Source: Diphasiastrum complanatum (Eukaryota > Streptophyta > Lycopodiopsida > Lycopodiales > Lycopodiaceae). From it: a DNA stretch of 64,000 nucleotides. Location of the stretch: positions 56,440,789 to 56,504,788 of the forward strand of contig CM055099.1 of NCBI GenBank assembly GCA_029204225.1, in the 5' to 3' direction. Below, one piece after another: positions 1 through 12,304 of the stretch. Each line of letters opens with the position of its first letter. Within the stretch, counting starts at the first letter, position 1. The notes beneath the pieces are model-generated. The model worked only from the letters and a program-made list of their open reading frames with translations, did no database searches and was not told the origin of the DNA. A program made the position numbers and the translations under genes.

Positions 1-1067
1 CTAGGAACTGCCTTAGCCAAATTATTTCGTTGGCCATCTTTGCTGCTGCTACATACTCTGCTTCAAAGGATGACTGGGCTACAACGGTCTGCTTCTTGCT
101 GACCCAGAGAATTGCTGCTCCTGATGCGATGGTGCATCTTCTTGAGACTCTTTTACAATCGTCCTTGAGGGATGCCTAGCTAGCATCGCTGTAGGAAAGT
201 ATCCTGAGACGTGTACCACGACAATAACACAAGCCATAATCCCTCGTTAATTGGAGATATTGCAAAATTCGTTTTGGAATCTTTCAATGTGTTGAGCCTG
301 GATTCGTACAGAATTGGCTCATCCTGAACACTGTGTAAGCAATATCAGGACGTGTGTTGTCTGCAAGGTACATTAGTGATCCTATCAGCTTCCTGTAAGG
401 TGTGAGCTACATTTGTTCTCTCTCTACCTCAGTCCTTGGATAGTCATCATTCTTTAGCACCGTCCCTGCGAGCATTGGAGTGTTCGCTCCTTTGCAGTTC
501 AGCATCCCAAAGTCCTCTAGGATCTTCTGGGTGTATCTGGACTGGTGAAGGTATAACTTACCTCCCTCATGGTTCCTTTTGATTTGTAAGCCTAGGTAAC
601 ACCTGGCTTCTCCCAGATCCACTATCTCGAAATGTTTTGAGGTGTTTGTCTTCACCTCAACAATTAGCTGCTCACTCCTGCAAAGTATCAGAGTGTCGTC
701 CACATATACAACCACTATGATGATCTGCCCATCTGTAATTTTGACATACACATTGGAGTCAACCAACAGAGGCTTGAATCCTAATGATTTCAGGGCTTGA
801 TCTTTTTTCTTGTACCATTGTTGGGCTAACTACTTCAGACCATAGATGCTTCTATGCATTCTGCATAACATAGTCAGGAAGTGAATTCGAGATGAATCCT
901 GGGGGTTGATCCATGTAGACCTCTTCATCTAATTCGCCATGTAAGAAGGCCGTCTTCTCGTCCACAGTGTGGATCCTGAGGTCATAACCTGCTGCATATG
1001 CAAATAACAGACATAGGGACAAATGTTTGACGACAGGAGAGAAGGTTTCAGATTAGTCAATACCGTA
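1..1067 (-). mobile_element. Ty1/copia family O, RT and RNase H part, left half of a split old element
   Basis: Minus-strand copia pol remnant that runs off the window edge. Bases 407-766 encode the RT palm with Y-V-D-D followed by the DLGEARCYLGLQI block. Bases 1-400 read as the end of RT and the start of RNase H (MANEIIW region) but carry stops. Bases 780-1067 hold the RT segment with the FLHGELDEEVYM block, also interrupted. Bases 1068-1072 are the target duplication of the younger element A; the reading frame resumes at 7313 on the other side, so both parts are one older insertion. A second copy lies at 39466-40340. Clearly defective. Confidence 0.9.
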
Positions 1068-1072
1068 TCTCT
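1068..1072. repeat. Left target-site duplication of copia A (tctct)
   Basis: Five bases immediately before the 5' LTR (TGTGAAG...). The same five bases follow the 3' LTR at 7308-7312. Removing A plus one copy restores the reading frame of the split family O pol, which confirms the insertion point. Confidence 0.95.
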
Positions 1073-1807
1073 TGTGAAGAATTGAAAAAGATTATCTATG
1101 TTAGATATAGGGGTCTTATGTTTTTTACATCAAGCATCTAGGTGTAGGATGTTGATAGGAATAAATTTGGCATAGATGGCAAATTATGCATTTCCACTTG
1201 TAATGTCACTATTGAGCCAAAATAGAGTAAGAGGCTAAACACTTGCTAATTAGAGTGCAGACAAGTGTAAATTTTTTGTTTGATGAATTCCAAGAGGTCC
1301 AATAGGATTTAGAGGTGGAACCTTGTGAGGTCCAATAGGAAATTGAGGTGTGCTTGAATATAGTCCAATAGAATTAAGAGGTGCATAGATCAATGATCCA
1401 ATAGGATCAAGAGGTGACAAAATATGGTCCAATCATAGTTAAGCATAGTGGTAGCTCGTGGACCTACTAGTATCATTGCACTCCTCATTTTGAAGTCAAT
1501 TGATTTGGTGATTTCATGGATTTTGTGAGTTATTGAATTTCTAGCTTTCTCTCTCTACCCGAGAGCTCATGATGTATTTTCTCTCTCTACCCAAGGAGAG
1601 CAGCTTGTTTTTACTTAGATTATTTTTTGAATACTTCCCACATGTGTGAGTGAGAGTTGGAAGTGATTGAATGCATGTAGTAGTGTGTTTTTGCCATAGG
1701 ATTCAAGATTGATCTTGGTGCATCTAGTCTTGATCTTGGTTTCATCTACACACCTTAGGAGATCACAAGTACATGTAGTGGACAGCCCACATGTGTGAAA
1801 TTCAACA
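1073..1807 (+). repeat. 5' LTR of copia element A
   Basis: 735 bp beginning TGTGAAGAATTG and ending TTCAACA, so it has TG...CA ends. It is nearly the same as 6571-7307, with roughly 20 visible differences (a few per cent) including a small rearranged stretch near 1712-1745, which suggests a fairly recent insertion. It contains a 33-bp periodic CCAAT array (1294-1440), two TCTCTCTCTACCC blocks (about 1550 and 1590) and CACATGTGTG palindromes (about 1640 and 1790). A third copy is the solo LTR at 43158-43893. Confidence 0.95.
1294..1440 (+). promoter_or_regulatory. Five-unit tandem CCAAT array inside LTR A
   Basis: The unit core is roughly GTCCAATAGGA followed by AGAGGTG. CCAAT begins at 1299, 1332, 1365, 1398 and 1429, giving spacings of 33, 33, 33 and 31 bp. 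The array is present at matching positions in the 3' LTR (6797 onward) and in the solo LTR (43387 onward). A role as an LTR enhancer is inference; the periodicity is directly visible. Confidence 0.8.
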
Positions 1808-1820
1808 TGGTATCAGAGCC
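1808..1820 (+). other. Primer-binding site of copia A (initiator Met-tRNA type)
   Basis: TGGTATCAGAGCC directly abuts the 5' LTR end. This is the standard plant copia PBS complementary to the 3' end of initiator methionine tRNA. Confidence 0.95.
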
Positions 1821-2564
1821 TACCTAAGGTTACCATGCATTTTGATCCATCTAAGTGAAAAAAAATTTCATCAATCTTGGCTAGAAGTTGTCAAGGCCCA
1901 TTTTCCTAGCTATCTTGTTCAATCTTGGATCAAAAGAGATCAAAAGGACATTGATTGGGTCTGACTTGGTACTGTACGAAATCAGGTGCTCAGACACGTG
2001 TGAGGAACATCCAATTTCAGTTTGGAAGTTCTCTCTCATGTTTGATCCATTTATCTTGCTTGATAGCTTGTTTTGAAGCTATTTTTGTCTAGTTTCTGTT
2101 GCAATCAGTTTCATTCCATTTGGTTAAGCCAATCAAAAGTTATAAGCTTTTGAAGAGGGTTAGGTAGGGCACCTAGACCTGGGTGGACACATTTGGTTTG
2201 GTCAAGAGATTGCTTGGTTGATCCAAAATCATAGTTGTATGCTTGCCAATCTCATCTATATGTGATCTAGGCACTGTTTTGAGATCTTAGCCATTTTGTT
2301 TCATGCAATATCATTGTATTTGAGTCAAATTTGGTTTCTTAGTGTATTTCACACGTGCTAAGAGTGTTAGATCCTAACTTTGCCTATACTCCATCATTTG
2401 ATGTGAAATAGATCTTGTTTTAGAGAGATTTGAAAAGCTAGTGAGAATCAATTCACAAATTGTTGCAAGATCTTTCATAGGAGGAGATAGTACTCAATTA
2501 TTGGATCCTATTGAAAGTGTGTAACAACATTTATTGTTCATCATTTGAGTTTTCTTCACTTCAA
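1821..2564 (+). other. Untranslated leader of copia A
   Basis: About 740 bp between the PBS and the gag ATG at 2565, with no convincing ORF. It includes CACACGTG-type motifs near 1995 and 2350. The open frame extends upstream to 2511, but the copia gag start block (MSSMGSSLLEPSE) begins at 2565. Confidence 0.7.
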
Positions 2565-5500
2565 ATGTCTTCAATGGGTTCATCCTTGTTGGAACCAAGT
2601 GAAAGTTTGACCACTTCAAATTATTCAATTTGGAAAATGAGGATGGAGTCCATCTTGATCCTTCAAGACGTGATGGACATAGTTCTTGGCCTTGAAGAAG
2701 AACCACAAGTTCTTCAAGAGGTTCAAAAATACAAAAAGAGAGCGGATGGCTCTCCACTACATTAAGATGAATGTCTCTAATAAGATATTGAGGGAGATAG
2801 GTACTTGTACAACAGCCAAAGAAGCTTGGGATTGTCTCAAGACTATCTATGAGGCTAAGAATACCTCTAGGCTTCTCACTCTTAGGAATCAAATCTTTCA
2901 AAGTAGCCAAAAGAGTGATGAGAGTGCATCTAGTTATGTTTTGAGAGTAAAAGATATTCATAGAGAGCTTGCTTGCATTGGTGATTCCATCAATCAAAAT
3001 GAGCTAGTTCAAGTCATTCTCAATGGCTTGAGAAGTGAATTTGATAACCTTGTCCAATCCTATGCCATTAAGGAGGAGCTACCAAGTTTGGAGGCTCTCC
3101 AAAGTGTGCTAATTTCAGAAGAATCAAGACAAGAGTACAAGCTCTTGAGGATGGACAAGCTTTCTCTCACTCATAATGATGGCAAAGCTCTCTTTGCCAA
3201 GGATAAGCACAAAGAGAGGAGCAAGAACCAACATCAACAATCCTCAAGCAAGTACAAAGTCAAATCCAAAGACAAAGATGAGGAGGAAGATGATTCCTCT
3301 AATGCTTCATCATCCAAGCTCAAGAAGAAGAAGAAGATCAAGTGCTTTTATTGTGGCAAGAAAGGTCATTATGCCACCAATTGCTTCAAAAAGAATAATC
3401 AACTCAAGCAAGCCAATATTACCAATGAGAAGGAAGACACTATTGCAAGTGATGGAGAGGGATCTCTTATGGTCTCTAGTTTCTCATCTACTCCTTTCAA
3501 GAAGGACGGCCTATGGTATATTGATAGTGGAGCCTCTTCACATATGTGTAGCTCCAAGGACTCTTTCTCTTATATTGCACCTTATGATGGAGTCAAGAAA
3601 TCAATATACACTGCAAATGATTTTGAATGTCCTATTGAAGGCATAGGGAACATTCCCTTGAAGCTTGCATCCTCTAAAATTCTTTCTCTCTCTAGAGTTC
3701 TTTATGTACCTAAGCTTACCAAGAATCTTATTAGTGTTGGCCAATTGCTTGATAATGGCCTTGACGTAAAATTCAATGTTGATACTTGCACTATCAAGAA
3801 GAATGATGAGATACTTGCTTTAGGATCTAGATTTGGTGGCATCTATAAACTAGATCCAAATGAGTATGTGAATGCTTGTAATGTTGCTCTTGTGAACAAG
3901 CTCTCTATGGAGGAATTATGGCATAGGAGGTTTGGACATCCCAACTACAAATCCATGCTCTCTATGATCAAAGAATCCAAAGCTATTGGCTTGCCAAAGT
4001 CATTCTCCGAGAAGATCAAGCCTTGTGAGGCTTGTGCTATTGCTAAATCTCACAAAAAGCCATTTACAAGATCTTCTATCAAAAGCAAGCATCCTTTGGA
4101 GTTAATCCACTCGGATGTGCATTTCTCATCAACTACAAGCAAGGGAGGAGCCACTTGTTTTGTTACTTTCATTGATGATTACACAAGATTCACTTGGATA
4201 TATCTTCTTGCTTCAAAATCTATGGTGTTTGACCATTTCCTTATTTTCAAAGCTTATGTAGAGAAGCAATTCTCATTCAAGATTAAAGCTCTTAGAAGTG
4301 ATGGAGGTGGTGAATATATCTCCAATAAATTTCAAGATTTTTGTGAGCTTGAAGGCATTAAAAGAGAGTTTTCTTGTGCCTACTCTCCATCTCAAAATGG
4401 AGTGGCCGAGAGAAAGAATAGATCTCTATGTGAATGTGCAAAATCTATGAGAATTGGAGCATCTTTGCCCAAAGATTTTTGGGGAGAAGCCATTAATTGT
4501 GCAAATTATCTTTGCAATAGGCTCCCACATATAGCTCTTGGAGGAAAGTCACCATATGAAATCTTATTTTTGAAGAAGCCTAAGGTTGATCACCTTAGAG
4601 TTTTTGGATGCTTATGCTTTGTCCATATTCCCTTGGAAACAAGGAAGAAGGAAGACCCTAGTGCATGCAAAGGGATCATGGTTGGATACTCATCCACCAA
4701 GAAGGCCTATAGAGTCTTTATACTCACTACTTCTCAAGTTATTGAAAGTAGAGATGTTGTCTTTCATGAAGATCAACACTCATCATTTGAAGAGGCCGAG
4801 ATCAAGAAATCTATGGATGCATCATCAATTATTGATTTTGAAGACAATCATGATGTGATGGGGTCAAGATTTGAAGAAGACTCTCCTCGGATTTTTTCAA
4901 CAAGAAGATCCATGAGAGATAGATCCGAGCCTAAGAGGCTCTCATATGTTGACAAAGGCAAACAAGTGGATCTTGATTCCACTAATTATGTTTTTTATGT
5001 CTCTCATGAAGAGCCAAAGAATGTACAAGAGGCACTCAATACCAAGGAGTGGTATGATGCCATGAAGCAAGAGTATGATGCATTGATCACCAACAATACT
5101 TGGGAGCTTGTGGATCCTCCATCCAACAAGCATGTGATTGGTTGCAAGTGGGTATTTCGGATCAAGTTCAATCATGATGGCACCATCAATAAGCATAAAG
5201 CAAGATTATGTGCCAAAGGATTTGCTCAAATCCATGGTCTTGATTATGAGGAGACCTTTGCACCCGTTGCAAAGATGGTGACAATAAGAATTCTTATTTC
5301 TCTTGCTTGTTTTTTCAAGTGGAAGGTGTTCCAATTAGATGTATCCAATGCTTTTCTAAATGGTTATCTTGAGGAGGAGATCTATATGGAACAACTTCAA
5401 GGATTCATCAAGGATGAGTCCAAAGTGTGCTTGCTCTTCAAAAGTCTTTATGGACTCAAGCAAGCACCAAGATCATGGTATTCAAGACTTAACTCTTTTC

Positions 5501-6552
5501 TTATCTCACTAGGATTTACTCTTAGTGACTATGATCCTTCCATGTATCTAAAGTTTGTTGATAGCAATATTGTCATTCTTCTAATTTATGTTGATGACAT
5601 TATTCTTTGTGGAAGTTGTATCAAGCTAGTTGATGAAACCAAGCTAGCACTTGGATGTGAGTTTAAAATGCAAGATCTAGGAGAGATACATTACATCCTA
5701 GGCCTAGAAATTGATTTTTATGAAAATCATGTCTTTATATGCCAATCTAGATATGCTCACTCTATGTTGAAAAAATTCCATATGGAAAATTCTAAGAGCA
5801 TAGATACTCCAATGGTGCAAATTGTAAAAGATCCTAATAAAGGTGATGAAAGATCCTTTGAGTACATCACACTTTTTAGGAGTCTTGTAGGCTCCTTGAT
5901 TTGGCTTACCATTACTAGGCCCGATCTTAGTTTTTGTGTGCACAAATTGAGTCAATTTATGCAAGATCCTAAGATCCATCATTGGAAGATGGCCAAGAGG
6001 ATTCTAAGATATGTATCTTCATCTTGTGATTATGGTCTACTTTATAAAAGTGAAGATCTATCCATTATTGGCTACTCGGATTCGGACTTTGCAAGTGATA
6101 AGATGGATCGAAAGTCTATTAGTGCATACACTATCTTTCTTGGAGGCAATATAATATCTTGGCTTTCCAAAAAGCAAGATACTATATCTCTCTCTTCATG
6201 TGAGGCCGAGTACAAAGCACTCACTACAACTACCAAAGAAGTGCTTTGGATCAAGAGGTTATTAATGGAACTAAAGTGCATCAAGGAGGATGATCTACCA
6301 ATGATCAAGTGTGATAACATCTCGGCCCAAGCTCTTGCAAATAGTCCCATATTTCATGCAAGAAGCAAGCACATAGAAGTGGCACACCATTTTGTGAGAG
6401 AAAAGCTTATTGGAGGAGAAATCTATTTGGAGCATGTCAACTCGTCCTCTTGTATTGCCGATCTACTCACCAAGCCTTTGAGCAAAAGTGCTTTCATCAA
6501 GCATAGATCTAATCTTGGAGTTATATCAAGATCAATGCTCAAATCTTCATAG
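2565..6552 (+). CDS. Copia gag-pol polyprotein (element A), one frameshift in gag
   Basis: Polyprotein that packages and integrates element A. Gag starts at 2565. Near 2742, after the KYKKRA block, the frame shifts by one base compared with the related gag at 44376; from about 2743 a single frame stays open to the stop at 6552. Domains in order: gag with zinc knuckle CFYCGKKGHYATNC; protease WYIDSGASSHM; GAG-pre-integrase LWHRRFGHPN with a CEAC pair; integrase with SDVH, RSDGGGEY and a GVAERKNR block; RT with YVDD; RNase H with SDSDFA and SSCEAEY. Catalytic residues of PR, IN, RT and RH all look present, so the frameshift is the one obvious defect. It could be a real mutation or a base-calling error. 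LTRs, PBS and PPT are all in place. Confidence 0.95.
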
Positions 6553-6556
6553 ATAA

Positions 6557-6570
6557 TTTTTTAGGAGGAG
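6557..6570 (+). other. Polypurine tract of copia A
   Basis: TTTTTTAGGAGGAG lies directly before the 3' LTR start TGTGAAG and just after the pol stop at 6552. This is the expected plus-strand priming site. Confidence 0.85.
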
Positions 6571-7307
6571 TGTGAAGAATTGAAAAAAATTATCTATGTT
6601 AGATATAGGGGTCTTATGTTTTTTACATCAAGCATCTAGGTGTAGGATGTTGATAGGAATAAATTTGGCATAGATGGCAAATTATGCATTTCCACTTGTA
6701 ATGCCACTATTGAGCCAAAATAGAGTAAGAGGCTAAACACTTGCTAATTAGAGTGTAGACAAGTGTAAAGTTTTTGTTTGATGAATTCCAAGAGGTCCAA
6801 TAGGATTTAGAGGTGGAACCTTGTGAGGTCCAATAGGAAATTGAGGTGTGCTTGAATATAGTCCAATAGAATTAAGAGGTGCATAGATCAATGATCCAAT
6901 AGGATCAAGAGGTGACAAAATATGGTCCAATCATAGTTAAGCATAGTGGTAGCTCGTGGACCTACTAGTATCATTGTACTCCTCATTTTGAAGTCAATTG
7001 ATTTGGTGATTTCATGGATTTTGTGAGTTATTGAATTTCTAGCTTTCTCTCTCTACTCGAGAGCTCATGATGCATTTTCTCTCTCTACTCGAGGAGAGCA
7101 GCTTGTTTTTACTTAGATTATTTTTTGAATACTTCCCACACGTGTGAGTGAGAGTTGGAAGTGATTGAATGCATGTAGTAGTGTGTTTTTGCCATAGGAT
7201 TCAAGATTGATCTTGAATCTCAATCTAGTCTTGATCTTGGTGCATCTACACACCTTAGGAGATCACAAGTACATGTAGTGGACAGTCCACACGTGTGAAA
7301 TTCAACA
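6571..7307 (+). repeat. 3' LTR of copia element A
   Basis: 737 bp, TG...CA ends, near-identical to 1073-1807. CCAAT boxes fall at 6797, 6830, 6863, 6896 and 6927. CACACGTGTG occurs near 7138 and 7289, where the 5' LTR has the variant CACATGTGTG. The following TCTCT (7308-7312) is the target duplication. Confidence 0.95.
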
Positions 7308-7312
7308 TCTCT
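7308..7312. repeat. Right target-site duplication of copia A (tctct)
   Basis: Identical to 1068-1072 and directly flanks the 3' LTR. Confidence 0.95.
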
Positions 7313-8455
7313 GAGAGAAACCCTTCGCTACCAGTCTTGCCTTGTATTTCGACACATTCCCGTCTGGTCTGCATTTGAGCTTGAAGACCCATTTGCATTT
7401 GACAGTCTTGCGCTTATGCGGTAATGGCTCCAACGTCCATACATGGTTCTTCCTCATGGACTCCATCTCTTCGTTCATGGCTTGGATCCATCTGTCCTTT
7501 TCTGGACTTTCAATCGCCTCCTCGAATGTCTGTGGTTCGTCACTGAACCCGCAAAATTCTTCTGATGTGGAAGCTGAGCTACTTGGCACATATCTTGTTG
7601 GCGCTCTTTGTGGTCTTGTCAACCTTATGGGAGATCCTCCTAGAACAGCTATGCCTTTGCCCTTGTCTGCTCTGCTCAGTCCGGAACCGTCTTGGTTTAC
7701 AAGAACTGTGGTGGCAGGTTGCCTCTCGAATCTTTCTTTGTCAGATTCGTCGCTCGAATGAGAGACGACTCAAAAAATTTTGTTTTCTTGTTCATCTGCT
7801 GCTCCCTCTGTCACTGGCGGCAACTCATAGTACTGTCTCTCCAGAACTTCATAGCCTGACAGGATTGTTGGCCATAGTCCTGCTCTCTTCAAATTTGACA
7901 TCCCTCACTGTTTTCACAGTGTTCGTGTCTGGCATGTAGACTCTATAGTATGACGAATTGTTGTCATAACCTACCTGAAATCCTTGCTCGGCTTTCTCAT
8001 CAAGCTTCTTTTGAAGCTTATCAGGAATATGTGCATATGCTGCACAACCAAAGATTCTGACGTGAGACAAGTTGGGCTTTCTACCCCACCATAGCTCATG
8101 TGGTGTCATGTGAGGAACACCAGACTTGCCTGTCTTGTTCTAGATGTATGCGGCTGTAGCTACTGCTTCAACCCACAGTGCCCTTGGAGCCTTTGAGTAT
8201 GCCATCATGCATCTGGCTGCTTTCATTAGGGTCCTATTCTTTCGTTTAGCAACACCATTGTGTTGCGGTGTGTAGGCTGCAGTTCTTCTGTGAATGATAC
8301 CACGATCATTGCATAAGTCAGTGAAGCGATTCGAGATATATTCGCCACCTCGATCTGTTCTGATCTGCTTCACCTTGCTTCATGTACATCTCTCAGCCCA
8401 ATTCACATATTCTGTGAATTTATCGAGTGCTTCAGATTTATTCTGAATAAAAGCT
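7313..8455 (-). mobile_element. Ty1/copia family O, integrase to RT N-terminus, right half of the split element
   Basis: Minus-strand pol remnant continuing the fragment at 1-1067. Reading leftwards: integrase core (8140-8373, RTDRGGEYIS and HNGVAKRKNRT), integrase C-terminal segment (7849-8109, VRIFGCAAYAHIP), a linker with frameshifts, then the RT N-terminus (7302-7622, CKWVFKLK and YKARLVAKGFS), ending exactly at A's target site. Homology fades at about 8455, so gag, protease and the 5' LTR are missing. Non-functional. Confidence 0.9.
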
Positions 8456-8959
8456 AGTTATGTGTACAAGTATAATCTTCTAGGCAAGACAAATTTTCAA
8501 AAAAAGAAGAGGCAAGAAGTATTTCTGGAAGATGGCCAAAACAACAATATATTGCAATAATAAAAGGTCCAAGAGTATATTTTCATATAATGCATTGGAA
8601 GTAGTGTGATTGCAATAAGATACTCATTCATAGGTATATGTGTCTTTCATCATTATCTTATGACACTAGGGAATCTACATATTATCCAGATCAATGACAT
8701 CGATATTTTCAAAGTTGTGGAAAAGACTCAATATAACTCTGATGTGGCAACAATCAAATATCTCAAGCTATATAGGACTTATAAAATTTTTAAAAGATTA
8801 AATTAAAAACTTTGTGAAGTCAAACATTGATAATTGTTTAATTGTACTCTGTTGCCAAAAAAACATAGTAGAAAGACTTTACAAAAGCAACTTGTCACAA
8901 ATTGAAATAGATTAAGTTTAAAGTTCAGCTCTGTTATACAACTCAAGAAAATAACACGC
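8456..8959. other. AT-rich stretch without recognised gene
   Basis: Lies between the family O integrase and the gypsy RNase H remnant. No ORF of interest and no repeat boundary seen. It may be decayed gypsy RT sequence, but nothing recognisable remains. Confidence 0.4.
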
Positions 8960-10682
8960 ACTTAAAACTTGGAGGCATTACTTTTATGGTAGTCAATTTA
9001 TAGTGTATATAGATCGCCAACCTTTGAAGTACTTTTGCAATCAACACGATATGAGAGGTTGTAAAGCTCGTTGGGCTGAGTTTATGCAATAATTTGATCA
9101 TGAAATCTGATATGTCAAAGGCAGTTTTAACCAAGTTATAGTTGCTCTTAGTTAGATAGGTGAAGTAAATGAACTTTCATTCATCCAATTTCCACATATC
9201 TATATGTTTCATTGAGACGAAAGTGGTAAATAGATTCTCATTTTGGTTGCATTTGGAAAATGGTTGAGATTGGAAAAAATGAGAATGGAATAGAGATTAA
9301 TTCACAGGGATCTCAAGTTCTTAAGAAAGATAAGAAGATTGTGGAACAGTTCGCCATTCGAAGTTGTTTGCTATTTCGAAAAGATTGTGTACCAGGGGAT
9401 GATGAGTTAAAGAAAATAATTCTTTATGAATGTCATGACGTGCCCTGTCCAGGTCATCCAGGTATACATAGGACTTTGGACTTGGTCAGAGGAGAGTTTT
9501 ATTGGCAAAAACTCAAGCAATCTGTTGAGTCTTATGTGTTTAAGTGGAAACCATATCAGCTAGCCAAAGCAAAATGCTTAAAGGCTGGAGGGTTGTTACA
9601 TGCCTTATATATCTCTCAAAAAAGATGGAAAAGCATATCTATGGATTTTTTAGTTAGACTTCCAAAGATCCAACGTCAAAATGATTTTATTGGGTTGTAG
9701 TGGACATTTTAACTAATTTAGCTACGTTCATACCAGTAAAGTCAACTGCAAAGGCTTTAGATTTAGCCCAGATCTTTGTTGACATATTATTTTAGGCTTT
9801 ATGGACTGCCAAGTGATATTGTTATCGATAGAGATCCTAAATTTACAAGTCACTTTTGGTCAAATGTATTCCATAAGCTTGAGACCTCGCTTATTTTTAG
9901 TTATAATGATCATCTTGAATCATATGGATACGGAAAGAACTAATTAGACTAAGGAGGATATGTTGAGGACTTATGTGTCTCAAAGACAATCTTAGTGAGA
10001 GGACTACATTCCTTTAATTGAGTTTGCTTACAATAGTAAAAAACATTCTGCTACATGTTATAGTCCGTTTATGCTAACATACGGTTTTCAACCTAGATCT
10101 CCGGTAAATGTGGAGACGAAGTCTGTTAAGATCCAGAAAGTTGCAAATTTCCTGCATAATATGCAAGAAATGTTGCAAGTGGCACGTGATAGTATCCGTA
10201 GTGCTCAAGACAAAGCTAAACACTATGCCAATCTTAAGAGATCTCCCAGAGATTTTAAAGTTGATAATTGGGTATATCTTAGAATTCCAAAAAATTATAG
10301 GACTATGCATATTGGGAAGCATTATAAGTTGTCTACCAGATATTGTGGACTGTTTCGGGTTATAAAAAAAGTTCTTTAGCTTACGAACTTGATCTTCAGG
10401 ATAAGTCGACTGCTCATCCAATGTTTCATATAGGCTGGTTAAAATAAAGTTTCATGAAGGTGATATAGTTGGATATGATGAGGATATTACCCATTTGGAG
10501 GATTTATCGCTTAGTGTACCTTTGGAACCTGAAAGAGTGCTCAAAACCAGAGATAAACAAGTGAGGAATCGTTCTATCTCTAACTGCTTGATTAGGTGGA
10601 GGGGTGAATTGGGTTGAAAGCATAAAGAAGAACTTCCCTAGTTTCTACTTATGAGGACAAAAGTAGTTCGAGGGGGGAAGAA
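8960..10682 (+). mobile_element. Decayed Ty3/gypsy pol 3' end: RNase H, integrase, chromodomain-like tail
   Basis: Plus strand with many stops. 8960-9165 reads as RNase H (QPLKYF, RWAEFMQ, FDHEI, YVKG). 9260-9700 is the integrase zinc-binding region (HPGIHRTLDLV) in which both cysteines of the usual CxxC are lost. Around 9820-9860 is the integrase core DRDPKFTSHFW. 10071-10379 is the integrase C-terminal region with ARDSIRSAQDKAKHYA, LRIP and RYCGLFRV. 10440-10620 reads like the tail of plant chromoviruses (PLEPERVLKTRDKQVRNR). A purine tract at 10669-10680 is followed by TGTTAC, the likely 3' LTR start. Confidence 0.85.
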
Positions 10683-11040
10683 TGTTACATCCATGTCCTG
10701 CATGAAGGATTTGGAATAGTCGTTGACATGGATATCCAGTACTCCAGTGTACGAGATAATTAGTTACGCCATGTCATTCCGGACTTGGCTAGTAGTATAA
10801 TTAATAACCTTGTGGGGGCCCATATGCTCTAATTGGACCTATGGAGCTAGCGCATAGTGATTGACAACTTTTGGTGCAAGAATAGGAGGTCAAATGCTTT
10901 TGGAGTGGTCTTGGGAGATCTTAGAGAGAATATTCTTCTACTTTTGGGGCCCATATCCCTTGTAGGAACTCGCCCATCTCCTCATTCAGTTTTATGTTTT
11001 CTAGAGCGCCCATGATCCTCTCCTCTCTTGCATTCAGTCA
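10683..11040 (+). repeat. Probable remnant of a Ty3/gypsy 3' LTR
   Basis: Starts TGTTACATCC directly after the purine tract GAGGGGGGAAG. The other LTR is outside or lost and the right boundary is not defined; 11040 is approximate. Confidence 0.45.
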
Positions 11041-11842
11041 ACGTGGCTCGCGGGTGAAGTAGTTAGGGAATTGACTATTCATTTTTTGTCGGTTGGGTGG
11101 TTTGGCTCCACATTTATCCTTTTGGTTGCATGTGACAGGATCTTGAGAGATCTTCACTTGGCAATTGTTACAAAATGGGTCAAAGATAAAGCTTTCAAGA
11201 GCTCGAGATGACAGACTTTGGAGAAGCTCACTAATATTTTGGGATTCAGATTCATAGAGATAGACAACAAATGCATTACAAGAAGCATGAAGTAATGTCG
11301 AAAAACAACAATTATTATGATTGTTTTTAAATGATAAAGGGCCGACATAATCATTGGAATTGCTCAATTAGTAGGAAATAAGATGCAAAATAAATATATA
11401 GTATCAAGTAGGGTGCAAGAGTTACGAATTAGTCTACCAAGGCAACATTTCATTGCTCCACACGAGGTAGAAAGTAGGTCTTGAGGGCTAAATTCGCATA
11501 TGTAATTCTTTATCAGTGGTAGGTAGGAGGGCCTATTGCCATGCTTAAGTAACTAAGTTATCTTTCCAATTAGGTCGGAGGAGGAAACTTGTTGAAAAAG
11601 GAACAAATGCCTTGAGGAAGAAGCAATAAACCCTATCTAGTGGATTACAATGAATCAATCTCCACCATTGAATGCATATCTTGCATAATAAGCAAACAAG
11701 GAACACTTGAAGGGGTGGTCCCGTATTGAAAAATAGGCCATAAAGGGTACAAGTGAGACACCTTGTGTAATAGGGCCTCCATATGTCGTAAAAAGCCATG
11801 ACCTTGTAGTGTATAATAGTGTGTATTTAGGAACTATCCATA
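11041..11842. other. Non-coding stretch, no recognised feature
   Basis: Short ORFs on both strands lack recognisable motifs or codon-like composition. No repeat with the rest of the window was noticed. Confidence 0.4.
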
Positions 11843-12009
<167 letters not shown>

Positions 12010-12304
12010 GTATGGTGATTTTGTTTCATGCAAATCTTTCAATGACCGTTTTCTCATTGAAAGATTGTGAGTACATCATCAACTAAATACAATATATAGA
12101 AAAATGCATGAATGAATACTGAAATCTACGGAAACTGGGCTCAACAATGAAAAGGTTTTCAAACACAATCTAAGTAACTGAAATCTCTTGAAGAAGAATG
12201 CATCATGTGTGAAATCACATCACTAGATAGCTAGTATTACAGTTTAGAGTATGTTCATTGATATTTTGAGTTGGTTGGGGTTACATATGTCGTAGTGATA
12301 AAAA

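Noticed and set aside
1250-1432. A 60-codon minus-strand ORF conserved in all three family A LTRs (also 6748-6930, 43335-43517)
   Set aside because: It lies on the 33-bp periodic CCAAT array; 33 is a multiple of three, so the frame stays open for that reason. Differences among copies are not biased to silent positions as far as can be seen.
2494-2997. Minus-strand ORF opposite copia A gag
   Set aside because: Shadow of the gag coding strand with no motifs of its own.
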